Below, piece by piece: positions 17,529 to 30,200 of a stretch of 64,000 nt of DNA. Positions within the stretch are counted from its first letter, which is position 1; each line of letters opens with the position of its first letter. The DNA comes from Bog-756 sp963734395 (GTDB taxonomy: Bacteria; Actinomycetota; Acidimicrobiia; Acidimicrobiales; RAAP-2), in assembly GCA_963734395.1 (NCBI GenBank), contig CAVTGY010000003.1, positions 372,001 through 436,000 on the forward strand. Direction: 5' to 3'. The notes beneath the pieces were generated by a model. That model ran no database searches and was not told where the DNA came from. It worked only from the letters and a program-made list of their open reading frames with translations. The translations under genes were made by a program, and so were the position numbers.

Positions 17529-18389
17529 CTATCGGGGCCATCCCTGTACAAGGCCCAATTCCTTGCACAATTGGCGTGACGAGACCATCTGTCCGGCGAA
17601 CTGTACGGCCTCGTCCGTTGATCCAAGCCACCCGGCCACCTCACCTGCCACTTCCGGTGGTGCGGGAGCATGCCCGGCCCTGAGGAGGACCTCATCCATG
17701 CCCGATGCGCGCATGGACTCGGTCACGGTCAGGCCGGGAGCGATGCTGAATGACCAGATGCCCGAGGCAAAGAACTCGACGTGGCACATATCGGTGACCC
17801 GGTGAAAGGCGGCTTTGGCGGCCGCATAGGCAACACCCCATCCGCCCGATCCGGCCGGGGCAGGCGGCGTGGTGAACGCGGTTTCGGAAAGCATGTTGAC
17901 GAGGCGGCCCTTTCCCCGTTCAAGCATTTGCGGGAGGAGAAGCTGAGTGAGCAACAACGGGTGGAGGTAGTCGCCCACCAAGCAGCGCTCGGCTAGCTCG
18001 ATCGGCAGGTCGAGGATCCGATCCATGGTGCCGGGGCCCTGGTAGATGGCGTTGTTGAAGAGCACGTCGACTCGCCCCCATCGATCGAGGACCCCGTCGG
18101 CCACCCGGTGGATCGACGCGCGGTCCATGAGGTCCATGGGAATCACCAAGCTGGAGCGGCCCACCGCCTCGATTTCGGCCGCGGTTGTCTCGAGGCTCCC
18201 GGCGATAGGCACCGAGCGGTCCTCGGAGGTCGAAGTCGAAGGATGGGCACGACCCTCGCCTTCACGGATGGTGCGGGCGGTGATGGCGACATCGAACCCT
18301 CTCCGGGCAAGGGCCAGTGCCCCGCACCGGCCGATGCCGCGGCTGGCACCGGTCACCGACGCGACTCTTCGCCCGGCCACGTCGGTCAT
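17529..18389 (-). CDS. SDR-family oxidoreductase
   Basis: The protein has 286 residues and a classical short-chain dehydrogenase fold. The cofactor motif TGASRGIG lies near residue 14. NN-type motif VDVLFNNAIYQ, catalytic Ser in NMLSETAF, and YAAAKAAF giving Tyr-x-x-x-Lys are all present. An insertion after the first helices (REGEGRAHPSTSTSEDRS) matches SDRs that act in lipid or steroid pathways in actinobacteria, but the substrate is unknown. The ATG at 18389 sets the start. The second SDR gene lies 20 bases upstream on the same strand, so the two are probably one transcript. Confidence 0.85.
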   Translation of the reverse strand: MTDVAGRRVASVTGASRGIGRCGALALARRGFDVAITARTIREGEGRAHPSTSTSEDRSVPIAGSLETTAAEIEAVGRSSLVIPMDLMDRASIHRVADGVLDRWGRVDVLFNNAIYQGPGTMDRILDLPIELAERCLVGDYLHPLLLTQLLLPQMLERGKGRLVNMLSETAFTTPPAPAGSGGWGVAYAAAKAAFHRVTDMCHVEFFASGIWSFSIAPGLTVTESMRASGMDEVLLRAGHAPAPPEVAGEVAGWLGSTDEAVQFAGQMVSSRQLCKELGLVQGWPR

Positions 18390-18409
18390 CGCTCGCACTC
18401 CCCGATCAT

Positions 18410-19186
18410 CTACATCATCCCGGCGATTTGATGGCCGCCGTCGACGTGAAGCAGTTGCCCACTGATGTAGGCAGCCGCGTCGCTGAGCAAAAAGACGACC
18501 ACCTTGGCGATGTCGTCGGCGCAACCCAGTCGGCCGGTTGGATTTGACACGGCGAGACGAGCCTTGATGTCGTCGGGCACTTGTGACGCAGCGGTATCGG
18601 TGAGGATAAACCCGGGGGCGATGGCATTGGCTCTGATCCCGTCCCGACCGTAGCGGGTAGCAAGGTGGCGAGTGAGCTGGTTGATCGCCGCCTTCGAGAC
18701 CCCGTAAGCTACCCTGGTGGATTCGCCGATGGTGCTCGTTCCGGATGAAATGTTGACGATGGACCCCCCACCACGCTCGATCATTTTTGGGATGGCATGG
18801 CGGGCGAGCAGGAGGGCCCCGCGTGCGTTGGTGTCGAGAACACGGCCCCAGATCCCGAGGTCAATGTCCACGGCGTCGGTATCCAGGCGCGGGTGAGACC
18901 ACGCTGCATTGTGATCAAGGCAGTCGATCCCGCCGAATGCCCTGGAGGCCACGTCGACAAGAGTTCTGACGGAATCCTCACTACGCAAGTCGCAACGCAC
19001 CGCCAATGCTTCGCCACCGCCCTTGGTGACCTGGCGTGCGATTCGCTCAGCACGTTCGAAGTCAACATCCCCGATGGCGACACACGCTCCCTCTTGGGAC
19101 AGCAGGACGGCGGTTGCCTGACCTATATCCGAGGCACCACCACTGAGAAGGACCACCTTTTCGTCCAGTTGTCCCACGGCGACCAC
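18410..19186 (-). CDS. SDR-family oxidoreductase
   Basis: The protein has 258 residues. Its cofactor motif reads LLSGGASDIGQATA, a slight variant of TGxxxGIG. Further motifs are DHNAAWSH (NNAG position with His-Asn), NISSGTS with the catalytic Ser, YGVSKAAI with Tyr and Lys, and PGFILTD. The C-terminal region ISGQLLHVDGGHQIAG is typical of 3-oxoacyl reductase-like members. The start is ambiguous: GTG at 19186 or GTG at 19180. It is probably co-transcribed with the SDR gene downstream. Confidence 0.83.
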   Translation of the reverse strand: MVAVGQLDEKVVLLSGGASDIGQATAVLLSQEGACVAIGDVDFERAERIARQVTKGGGEALAVRCDLRSEDSVRTLVDVASRAFGGIDCLDHNAAWSHPRLDTDAVDIDLGIWGRVLDTNARGALLLARHAIPKMIERGGGSIVNISSGTSTIGESTRVAYGVSKAAINQLTRHLATRYGRDGIRANAIAPGFILTDTAASQVPDDIKARLAVSNPTGRLGCADDIAKVVVFLLSDAAAYISGQLLHVDGGHQIAGMM

Positions 19187-19843
19187 AATATGGGTACCAG
19201 CGTTTCGCTGGGCAATTCCAGTCGAGATCCGAAGAACTCGGCGATCACCGGTGAGTTTTCAGCTGGATGGCACCCACCACGCCCTTCATCACATTTGGAT
19301 TGTCATCGCCTCGGTGCGATGGTCGCACGGTCCGGCGGGCTCGGCCTGTCACTGGGAGCGTGCTGAGGCCGACGAAACATAGTAAAAGGTGCCGCCGCTG
19401 CTGCTCCCGAAACCGCCGGAGGGCAGCGGTACCCCGTGTTTCTGCGCCCATTGTGTCGACGGCAGTGGGACCTGAATGAACACTTCCCAGGACGCTGCTC
19501 TGCAAGTCTGTTGAACTGGCCAAAGGTCTTCCCTCGCCCTCTTCGTCCTGCGATGAGGCGCCGACCTCATGACCCCCGTTTGGCCACGTCTTCGTCGCAC
19601 CGGCTGCGTTATATGCCGAGCGTGGCACATCCTGCCGCAGGTCGGGCGAAAGAGAACGTCACCGCGCCCCGCGCTCGCTTGCCCACCGAGCGCGGCGGTA
19701 GCCAAACAAACGCTTGACCGAAACAGCTTTTTCACTAATGATGGCAGTTGGTCCTCTCGATCGGCACGAGAGACGGGGTGGGGCGAAACAACGGCGGGTG
19801 GCATGAGAGTGCTTCCCATGACGATGCTGTAGGGGGAAGGGTC
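19187..19843. other. Long intergenic region with no confident gene
   Basis: About 650 bases between divergent starts. A leftward reading frame near 19350-19500 contains a protein-like stretch (PLPSTQWAQKHGVPLPSG then GFGSSSGGTFYYVS), which may be a gene relic. It has no start signal or recognisable domain. The last 12 bases before 19844 hold the GGGGGAAGG ribosome site of the next gene. Confidence 0.35.
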
Positions 19844-22800
19844 ATGAGTACTCCAAGTCGGGGGTCAGTTTCACGCGTGCTCACCTGTCTGGCCGGTGCC
19901 GCGCTGGTCGCAAGCATGCTCGCTGTAGTGGGATTGGCGACACCGGCAGCTGCTGCTGGCACGCCGACGTGGACGGTCGAGGGTGACGGTGGAGGCTCCC
20001 AGTCCAGCGGTGGGGTGAACTACCTCTATGACGACAGCTTCAACGGGGCCATTTACTCGGTGGTCACCGTCACCGACTCCAACGGTGGTATCACCGCCCC
20101 GGTCATCCAATCCGTCACCAACAGCGCCGCCACCGGCTTCACTTGCTCCTCGGGTCCCCTCCCGCCCTCGGTGGTCGGCGACTCCAACGCCACACCCTGG
20201 CCGGAGAACACCCCCACCGACACGATCTACAAGTGCCTCCTCACCGTCAGCCCAGGCTCGGCCAACGGCGACGACAGCGGAGTGGCCGGGACCAACGGAA
20301 CGATGCACACGGTCGTCTTCGCAGAGACAGACAACACCGGTACCTACACGGACACGGTCACGTTTGACATCCTTCCCACACCCCTGGCGGCCCTGTCGGG
20401 GACCAACTCCTGGACGGGCGCCGCCGGTACCGCCGGAGCCCAGATCGCCGCGGCCGACACGACCTATGGCAACCCGGCCGTCGCCGACTTCTCCGCCACG
20501 GGTGCTTCCACCTCGCTCCTGACCAACGTCAGCACCTCCGGAGGAACCATCTTCACCGGCGACAACCCGATCGACACTGCCGGCGGGACGGCCGCGGTCG
20601 TCGAAGTCAACCCCGGCTCCTTCTGGACCGGCAACCAAGGCAGCAGCGGCTCACAAGACGTCGACCAAGGCACCGCCAGTACGAGCGGCCAGAAGTGGGG
20701 GGCCAACACCGAGACCGTCACCGACGTCGACGTGAACCAGTCTTGTTCTCCCAGCTGTCTCGCGACCACCGTGGGATCGTCGCTCGCCAACTTCCCCGCC
20801 AGCGTGGGCGCAACGGGAATCACCGTCTCGGGAACCGATATCCCGACAGGTGACACCGTGACCACCGGATCGGGGACGGGGAGCTTGGATCTGACCACTC
20901 CGCCGACGGGCACGGTCACCGGTACCGGTGAGACCATCACCTTCTCGTGGTCCAGCGCGGCCTCGCCACCGCCGAGCGGCTTCCTGACCTCGACGACCAC
21001 CGTGGCGTCGGAGTCCAGTTACAAGTCCGGCGCCGACCCCTTGGGGGGCAGCTGCCCACCGACACCGGCCATGATCGAAGCCGGCATCCCGTTCTGTCAA
21101 GAGCGCTTCGATTACAGCGGCTCCGGGCCGACCGTAGGCACACCCGACATCGAGTACACCGGGCAAGCCGTTCCCACCACGACGGCGCCCACCGTGGCCC
21201 TCAGCTCCGGCGCCGGCACCATCGGTTCGAGCGTCGGTATCACCGACGCCACCGGTGCGTGCCCGGCCACGATCGGCACCGGCACCACGCAACAGGGCTT
21301 CTTCAACGGCACCTACAACGCGGCAGGAACCAGCCTCACCGGGACCTATAACTGCTGGTACGGACGTGCCGGCGATGCAACGCCGGTCAGCGTCACGGTA
21401 GGCGGCGTCCCGGCCACCGTGACCCCGACCAATCCATCGAACGGTGACGTGAGCGGGGCGTTCTACGACATCGAGGGGCCCAATGACACGGCCACGTACG
21501 ACGGTGGCGGAACCATCACCCTGATGAGCGTGGCAAGCGGCTCGAAGACGGTGAGCTGTGGGGGTACATCGGCGGGCACCGCCACTGCTCCCTACAGCGA
21601 CCTCCTCGGTGACTCTGTCACCGGAACCGACATCCCCGCCGGGACGGAGGTGACCAACGTCGTCAACAGCGCGGCCCATACCTGTTCGTTCACCCTGTCG
21701 AATGCCGCCTCGGCCACCCCGTCAGCAGAGACCCTCACGTTCGGGGCGGTGACCCTCAACCCACCGCAACTGAATGCGAGCTTCTCAATTCCCGCCGGCA
21801 CACCTACCGGACCTCAGACGGTCGAGGTGTGCGAGGCCACCACACCCACCAACGGCACCGACTGGGAGTTCGGCGTCCAGTCCATGGCGCCGGCGGGAAG
21901 CCTCCAGTACGTCTCCGGGAACTCCGGGCCAACCGAGATCTGCGGGTCGAGCACCATTAACGTGGCCACCGCATCGACCACCACGGTGACGACACCTTCG
22001 GCGGGCAGCATCGCCCTCGGCCAGTCGGCCACCGACGGGGCCACGGTGACCGGCAGCGTCGGCGGCGTCGACCCCACCGGCACGGTGAGCTTCTATGCGT
22101 GCGGGGTAGAACGTGAACCCGTGCACACCCAGCGGGACCCCCTTCGACGTGGAGACCCTGAGCGGGACGGCCAACCCGTCGTCGGTGACCTCGACTTCCT
22201 TCACCCCGAGCTCCACCGGCACCTGGTGCTTCGCCGCCGTCTACTCGGGAGACTCCAACTACTCGGGCAGCTCCGACCAGAGCAGCGACGAGTGCTACAC
22301 GGTCACCGTGGCCGGTTCGTCCACCTCGACCACGCCCACCAACTCGACCATCGTGTTGGGGAGCTCCAACACCGACGGGGCCACGGTCACCGGCAGTGAC
22401 GGCGCCGACCCCACCGGCACGGTGAGCTTCTATGCGTGCGGGGTGAACGTCAACCCGTGCACACCCAGCGGGACCCCCTTCGACGTGGAGACCCTGAGCG
22501 GGACGGCCAACCCGTCGTCGGTGACCTCGACTTCCTTCACCCCGAGCTCGACCGGCACCTGGTGCTTCGCCGCCGTGTACTCGGGAGACTCCAGCTACTC
22601 GGGCAGCTCCGACCAGAGCAGCGACGAGTGCTACGACGGTCACCGCGGCCGGTTCGTCCACCTCGACCACGCCCACCAACTCGACCATCGTATTGGGGGG
22701 CTCCAACACCGACGGGGCCACGGTCACCGGCAGTGACGGCGCCGACCCCACCGGCACGGTCAGCTTCTATGCGTGCGGGGTGAACGTCAACCCGTGCACA

Positions 22801-25445
22801 CCCAGCGGGACCCCCTTCGACGTGGAGACCCTGAGCGGGACGGCCAACCCCGTCGTCGGTGACCTCGACTTCGTTCACCCCGAGCTCCACCGGCACCTGG
22901 TGCTTCGCCGCCGTCTACTCGGGGGACTCCAACTACTCGGGCAGCTCCGACCAGAGCAGCGACGAGTGCTACACGGTCACCGTGGCCGCTTCGTCCACCT
23001 CGACCACGCCCACCAACTCGACCATCGAGGTGGGCAGCTCCAACACCGACGGCGCCACCGTGATCGGCACCGTCGGCGGCGTCGACCCCACCGGCACGGT
23101 GAGCTTCTACGCGTGCGGGCAGAACGTGAACCCGTGCACACCCAGCGGGACCCCCTTCGACGTGGAGACCCTGAGCGGGACGGCCAACCCGTCGTCGGTG
23201 ACCTCGACTTCCTTCACCCCGAGCTCCACCGGCACCTGGTGCTTCGCCGCCGTCTACTCGGGGGACTCCAACTACTCGGGCAGCTCCGACCAGAGCAGCG
23301 ACGAGTGCTACACGGTCACCGTGGCCGGTTCGTCCACCTCGACCACGCCCACCAACTCGACCATCGTGTTGGGGGGCTCCAACACCGACGGGGCCACGGT
23401 CACCGGCACGTGACGGCGTCGACCCCACCGGCACGGTGAGCTTCTATGCGTGCGGGGTGAACGTCAACCCGTGCACACCCAGCGGGACCCCCTTCGACGT
23501 GGAGACCCTGAGCGGGACGGCCAACCCGCTCGTCGGTGACCTCGACTTCCTTCACCCCGAGCTCGACCGGCACCTGGTGCTTCGCCGCCGTCTACTCGGG
23601 AGACTCCAGCTACTCGGGCAGCTCCGACCAGAGCAGCGACGAGTGCTACGACGTCGGCGCCTCGAGTTCGTCCACCTCGACCACGCCCACCAACTCGACC
23701 ATCGTGTTGGGGGGCTCCAACACCGACGGGGCCACGGTCACCGGCAGTGACGGCGCCGACCCCACCGGCACGGTGAGCTTCTATGCGTGCGGGGTGAACG
23801 TCAACCCGTGCACACCCAGCGGGACCCCCTTCGACGTGGAGACCCTGAGCGGGACGGCCAACCCGTCGTCGGTGACCTCGACTTCCTTCACCCCGAGCTC
23901 CACCGGCACCTGGTGCTTCGCCGCCGTCTACTCGGGCGACTCCAGCTACTCGGGCAGCTCCGACCAGAGCAGCGACGAGTGCTACACGGTCACCGTGGCC
24001 GCTTCGTCCACCTCGACCACGCCCACCAACTCGACCATCGTGTTGGGGGGCTCCAACACCGACGGGGCCACCGTGATCGGCACCGTCGGCGGCGTCGACC
24101 CCACCGGCACGGTGAGCTTCTACGCGTGCGGGGCAGAACGTGAACCCGTGCACACCCAGCGGGACCCCCTTCGACGTGGAGACCCTGAGCGGGACGGCCA
24201 ACCCGTCGTCGGTGACCTCGACTTCCTTCACCCCGAGCTCCACCGGCACCTGGTGCTTCGCCGCCGTCTACTCGGGGGACTCCAGCTACTCGGGCAGCTC
24301 CGACCAGAGCAGCGACGAGTGCTACACGGTCACCGGCACAGCCCCGGCAGTGACGACCCAGCCGATGAGCCAGTACTACAACTCGGGGCAATCGCTCACC
24401 TTCACCGCAGCAGCCACCGGCAACCCGACTCCCACCCTGCAGTGGCAGTACTCGGTGAATGGTGGGAGCTCGTGGGCGAACCTCTCGGGGAGCCACATCG
24501 TCCCCGCTCACCGTCGGACCGCTGACCAACTTCGAGAACCACTGGGAGCTTCGTGCCGTGTTCACCAACTCGGTAGGCTCGGCCACCAGCAACGCGGCCA
24601 CGATGACACTGGCCACCGCCCCGGCGGTGACGACCCAGCCGATGAGCCAGTACTACAACTCGGGGCAATCGCTCACCTTCACCGCAGCAGCCAGCGGCAC
24701 TCCTGCTCCCACCGTGCAGTGGCAGTACTCGGTGAATGGTGGGAGCTCGTGGGCGAACCTCTCGGGGGCCACATCGACCACGCTCACCGTCGGACCGCTG
24801 ACCAACTTCGAGAACCACTGGGAGCTTCGGGCCGTGTTCACCAACTCGGCAGGCTCGGCCACCAGCAACGCGGCCACGATGACAGTGGCCACCGCCCCGG
24901 CGGTGACGACCCAGCCGATGAGCCAGTACTACAACTCGGGGCAATCGCTCACCTTCACCGCAGCAGCCAGCGGCACTCCGGCTCCCACCGTGCAGTGGCA
25001 GTACTCGGTGAACGGTGGGAGCTCGTGGGCGAACCTCTCGGGGGCCACATCGACCACGCTCACCGTCGGACCGCTCACCAACTTCGAGAACCACTGGGAG
25101 CTTCGGGCCGTGTTCACCAACTCGGCAGGCTCGGCCACCAGCAACGCGGCCACGATGACAGTGGCCACCGCCCCGGCAGTGACGACCCAGCCGACCAGTC
25201 AGACGTATACATCGGGTCACTCGGTCACCTTTACGGCGGCCGCCAGCGGCACTCCGACTCCCACCGTGCAGTGGCAGCTTTCGGTGAATAGCGGCAGTTC
25301 GTGGTCCAACATCTCGGGGGCCACATCGACCACCTATACCAGTGGGACGCTCACCAGAGGAGACAGCGGCTGGGAGTATCGAGCGGTGTTCACCAACTCG
25401 GCCGGCTCGGCCACCAGCAACGCCGCCACTGCCACTTTCAGATAG
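19844..25445 (+). CDS. Giant secreted Ig-like repeat protein, frameshifted in the repeats
   Basis: The ATG at 19844 follows GGGGGAAGG and opens a signal peptide (VLTCLAGAALVASMLAVVGL, then TPAAAA). A unique Thr/Ser/Gly-rich region of about 700 residues follows. Then come seven copies of a ~112-residue Ig-like unit (GTVSFYACG, NPCTPSGTPFDVETLSG, GTWCFAAVYSGDS, SSDQSSDECYTV) and four copies of a ~92-residue unit (TTQPMSQYYNSGQSLTFTA, VQWQYSVNGGSSW, NHWELRAVFTNSAGSAT). The frame changes near 22100, 22640, 22850, 23410, 23530, 24130 and 24490. At several of these, comparison of repeat copies shows one extra base (for example CCCC for CCC, GGGG for GGG). Without them one protein of about 1865 residues would result. 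Cys pairs in each first-type unit suggest disulfides. No anchor is seen. Confidence 0.75.
21960..24340 (+). repeat. Seven tandem ~337-bp units
   Basis: The marker AGCGGGACCCCCTTC recurs at 22131, 22467, 22804, 23144, 23481, 23818 and 24158, giving periods of 336-340 bases. The units are nearly identical over long stretches, pointing to recent expansion or gene conversion. They code for Ig-like domains. Confidence 0.9.
24344..25445 (+). repeat. Four tandem ~276-bp units
   Basis: Units begin at about 24346, 24624, 24900 and 25176 with CAGTGACGACCCAGCC or GCGGTGACGACCCAGCC. The first three are almost identical; the last has diverged. They code for a second Ig-like domain type at the C terminus of the giant protein. 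Confidence 0.88.
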
Positions 25446-25500
25446 CGGCTGTGCCAGGTGATTGAGTTGTGTGTCAGTAGGAGTCGAGTTTGGTTGGTTG

Positions 25501-25536
25501 GTGGGCTAACGACATAATCAGGCTGATCTGGTCGTA
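25501..25536. repeat. Dispersed ~36-bp repeat, copy 2
   Basis: GTGGGC-TAAC-GACATAATC-AGGCTGATC-TGGTCGTA. Related to 15197-15231 and 31613-31648. It lies 55 bases after the stop of the giant Ig-like gene. Confidence 0.45.
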
Positions 25537-25707
25537 TGGAGCACATGTCGGCGCCACTTCCCACGCCATGGCCCTCGATTGTCGGCACAACGATTTTTGT
25601 GAGGTGTCCGACTTATGGGGCGGGTGACATTTCAGCACCCAGATGCCAGCGGAAATGGCCCGGCGTGGATCGTGACTACCAGAGGCCGACTACTTTGTTG
25701 AAGCCGT

Positions 25708-26866
25708 TCAGCTGGTCCCAACAAAGGAACCCAACAGCTCGCTCATGTTGGCTGTGTAGAAACTCTCCCGTACGGCGTCATCAAAGCGCTCGAGATGGGC
25801 TTCGAAACGCCCGATTGGATCGCGGGTCCCTTCGGGATGAGGAAAGTCGGTGGAGAACATCAGGAGGTCTGGACCCACATTGTCGAGCACCCAACCCACG
25901 TCATCCTTGGCAAAGGGTGTGAATTTGACCTGGCGGCGGATGTAGTCGCTGGCCGTAAGCGGAAGTGCGGCCAAATCGGGCTCGGTTCGTGAGAACTGCA
26001 TAGCCCCGTCGAGCTTCTTGAGCATGCCCGGGACCCATTCGGCCCCTTGCTCGATCGAGGCACCCCGCAGGCGCGGGAAGCGCTCGAATACACCATCGAG
26101 AGCGAGGCAGGACAAGAAGTTCTCAGGCCAGTAGCCGATATTGATGAAGTCCTTGGAGCGGATGTTCTCGCCCCCGCCGAGAAAGTCGGTAGGAAGGGGC
26201 CGGCCGTTCTCGCGGTACCCGGTGGGGACGAGCTTTCCTCCCGTGCCGACATGGGTGACGAAGGGAATGTCGGCGTCTTGCAGACGGGCCCAGATTGGAT
26301 CGAGGGCACTGTGGCCGGGTCCCATCGTCTTGGAGGGGGAGGTGGAGTTGACCACGATGGCACCGGGGCTCTGGGCCAGGGCGAACTCGAGCTCTTCGAC
26401 AGCCGCGTTCGATGTCGGCAAAAGGAATGAGTGGAACGGCCAGCAGCCGCGGATCCGAGGAACAGAAGTCGGCTAGTGCCCGCGTGTGAGCTCGAATGCC
26501 CCCGTAGAGAAGCTCCGTGTCGACGTCCCTAGAGAGAAACTGGCCTGGGGCGAAGGTCGAAAATACCAGCTGGGCGGCGATGTTGAACTTGTCCAAGATG
26601 GCCGAACGCTCCGAGGGATCCCAGGCCCCGTAGGCGTCATAGCCCCTTCCCCACAGCTTCTCGTCGTCGAGCGCGTCTCCCGGTGGATCCTCGGCCCGGG
26701 CGGCCACACGCTCGGCAGCGGCGTCGGTGTCCGGGGCAAAGGGATGGGGCAAGGTACGCATGCGCTCTCGGATTCCCGGATCGGCGTAGGGGGTGAGCCA
26801 GTCGGTGGGCTCGAGCACGTGACTATCGGCATCGAGGTAGACCCGCGGCGTGCTGATTGATGTCAT
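25708..26866 (-). CDS. Amidohydrolase-2 family metal-dependent hydrolase/decarboxylase, one frameshift
   Basis: The first part (26866 to about 26410) starts TPRVYLDADSHVLEP, with the Asp-x-His metal motif at the N terminus. The second part (about 26410 to 25708, different frame) carries VTHVGTGG and the metal site FSTDFPHPEGTRDPI. Joined, they make a full-length TIM-barrel protein of about 385 residues like the ACMSD/resorcylate decarboxylase group. The substrate is unknown. The break falls between DIERGCRRA and AAVEELEFALAQ, where a continuous helix is expected. The ATG at 26866 follows GGGGAGGA. It diverges from the Kelch-type surface protein. Confidence 0.8.
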
Positions 26867-27208
26867 GTGTCCTCCCCGGGAAGGGTCGCCCGCTCAGAGG
26901 TGCCAGTCATGTCGACGGTAGCGCAGGGCAAACCCGTGGGCAATCGGCTCGAGATCCCAGGAAGTGGTGGTCACACCCAGGACACTGCCACTTCACCCGC
27001 ATGGCGAATCAAGCCGACGTTGCAGCTGATTTGGTAGCCGACCATGACAGGCATCGCTGGTGAACCACTGCAGTTCGTTGTTCGTGAACACCTTCTAACG
27101 TCAACCACGCATCGCAGGTCGTCATAATCGACGATGACAAAGGGGTTCGACCGGTGGCATGCTTCCACTCCGGAACGGCCGGGCAATGGGTGGGGTGCAG
27201 GTGTCGAA
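26867..27208. promoter_or_regulatory. Divergent intergenic region
   Basis: About 340 bases between the leftward amidohydrolase and the rightward Kelch-type protein. Promoters for both should lie here. I see no further gene and no clear operator. Confidence 0.35.
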
Positions 27209-30200
27209 ATGATCCGAACGAGAGGAGCCATCGCCGCGTACGCGACGGCCGCTCTGGTCCTGGTGGCGACCATGCTGAATGTGGTTCCTGCATCTGCGGC
27301 AACCGCACCTGCAACTACACGAGATGCGGCAACACCAGGTGCGACGTGGTTCAACACCAGCGTGGCTGCGCGTGAGTACTCATCTATGGCCTACGACGCG
27401 TCCGACAGTCAGATGGTGCTCTTCGGTGGTCAGGACCTGAATTTCAATGTTCTGGATGACACCTGGACTAACAACGGCACCACGTGGACCGAGCAGTCGC
27501 CGGCCACGAGTCCTCCAGCCCGCAGCGACGACTCCATGGCCTATGACCCGGCCATTGGGAAGATCGTGTTGTTCGGCGGGGAGGACAACGACGGCAACGC
27601 CTTCGGCGATACCTGGACCTACGACGGAACCAGCTGGACCGAGCAGTCGCCGGCCACGAGTCCTGCTCCACGTAGCGACGGCTCCATGGCCTATGACCCG
27701 GCCACGGGGCAGATGGTGTTGTTCGGCGGGCTCGACGACAATGGCAACATTTTGGGCGACACCTGGACATACGACGGCACCACCTGGACTCAGCAGTCAG
27801 TGGCAACAAGCCCGCCGGCACGGGACTTCGCCTCGATGAGCTACGACGCGGCGACCTCTCAGATCGTCCTGTTCGGTGGGGACGCGTCGCCCGGCGCACC
27901 CCTCGACGACACCTGGACGTACAACGGAACCACCTGGACCCAGCAGTCGTCGGCCACGAGCCCTTCAGCCCGTAGCGACGAAGCCATGTCTTACGATCCG
28001 ATCACCAGCCAGATCGTGCTGTTCGGTGGGCTCAATTCTGCGAGCACCACCTTGGGCGACACCTGGACGTACAACGGAACCACCTGGACCGAGCAGTCGC
28101 CGGCCACCAGCCCGCCGATCCGCAGCGACGAGGCTATGGCCTACGACCCGACCACCGACACGGTCATCCTGTTCGGCGGCCTCGACGGTTTCACGACCGC
28201 CCTGGGTGACACCTGGAGCTACAGCGGCACAGGCTGGTCCCCACTGAGTCCGGTCGAACGCAGCGACGCACAGATGACGTACGATCCGTCCACCGGCAAC
28301 AGCGTCTTGTTCGGCGGGTTGGACGCCAACGGCGACACGTTGGGCGACACTTGGAATTACAACGGCACCACCTGGTCGCCGTCGTCGACGCCGGGCCCTC
28401 CCGCCAGGGCTTACGCGTCGATGACGTACGACGCGGCAACAGGCATGGTCGTCCTCTTCGGCGGACTCGACGAGGCCGACGACGCTTATGGAGACACCTG
28501 GGTCTACAACGGAACCACCTGGACCCAGCAGTCGCCGGCCACAAGCCCTTCAGCCCGTAGCGACGCGCTCATGACTTACGACCCGGCCACGGGGGACATC
28601 GTTCTTTTCGGGGGCATCGACGAAAATGGCGACGTCCTATTTGATACCTGGATCTACAACGGCACCACCTGGACCCGGCAAACTCCCACAGCGCATCCGT
28701 CGGCCCGGAGCGACGGAGCAATGGCCTACGACCCGGCCACGGGAAAGGTCGTCGTCTTCGGTGGATACGACGCCAACTCCAACCCGCTGGGCGACACCTG
28801 GACCTACAACAGCACCGATCCCAAATGGACCCAGCAGACCCCGGCCACGAGTCCGCCAGCCCGGGCCTTGTCTGCGATGGACTATGACTCGAACACGGGT
28901 CAGATGGTCCTGTTCGGTGGCCTCGACGGTACCGGGACCGCCCTCGGGGACACCTGGACCTACAACGGGACGACGTGGACACAACAAACACCGACGGCTA
29001 GCCCTACGGCGCGAAGCGATGCGTCGATGGATTACAACACGAGCGCAGGAAGACTCTTCCTCTTCGGAGGCATCGACAATTTCGACGACACACTCAGTGA
29101 TACCTGGACCTATGAGGTGCCTCTCGTCCAATCGGTCACCTTTACCACCACCGACGCCAGTGCCACGGTCGGAGGTGCCACCTACACGCCTTCGGCCAGT
29201 GCAACCTCGGGTCTGGGCGTGACCATCAACCTCGATGCCGACTCCACCGGCTGCAGCCTCAGCAATGGCGTGGTGAGCTTCACCGCGGCGGGGACCTGTG
29301 TCCTCGATGCCACCCAGGCGGGCAATGCCGACTACGCCCCGGCGGTGGCCAAACAGTCGATTCCCGTCTTCGACGACTCCGGTGTCTACGTCCCCCTCAC
29401 CCCGGTACGGATCTGTGACACCCGGGCCAACAACCCGTCCCATCTGAGCGGGTCAGCCGCCCAGTGCGGCAACGGGACGACAGGGGAGACCCTGGTAGCC
29501 GGGGGAACCCTTACCTTCGACGTAGCCGGTGACTTCTCGGTGCCGGCCTCCAACGTGACCGCGGTGGTGCTGTCGGTGGCCACCGCCAACTCGAAGGGCC
29601 CGGGGCACTTCACCCTGTTCCCGGCAGGTGCCACCCAGCCGACGGCCGCCAACCTCAACTACGCCACCGGCCAGGTGGTCCCCAACCTGGTCGAGGTGGG
29701 ACCGGCGCGGGAGGGGCGGTGTCTCTGTACTCGTCGGCCGTCCTCTGACGCCATCGTCGACCTCGAAGGGCTATGTGACCACCACCCCCCAGAGTGGTGC
29801 CGGTCTCTACAACGCCTTTTCACCCCGGCCCGGATCTGTGACACCCGGGGATCCAACCCCTCGGGGCTCAGCGGTGGTGCCACCCAGTGCAACACCAATC
29901 TGGCCCACGGCAGCCCGGACAACCTGATCGGGCCCAACAACCCGTTGACCATCAACGTGGAGGGCAACGGGGGAGTCCCGGCCTCCGGGGTCTCGGCGGT
30001 GGTGCTGAACGTGGCCGTGGCCAAGTCGACCGCTTCGGGGTTTGTGACCGTTTATCCGACCGAGGACACCCGTCCCGGCGCCTCCAACGTCAACTACGTC
30101 GCCGGTGTCGCGGTGGGTAACCGGGTGATCGTTCCTGTTTCTGCCTCAGGCCAGGTGACCTTGTATGCCACCGCTGCGACCGACATCATCGTGGACGTCT

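Noticed and set aside
21960..24340. Regular repeat that could suggest a CRISPR array
   Set aside because: Units are ~337 bp, contiguous and protein-coding with no spacers.
24402..25220. Leftward His/Arg-rich frames opposite the 276-bp units
   Set aside because: Antisense of Ig-like repeats; repeated only because the sense strand is.
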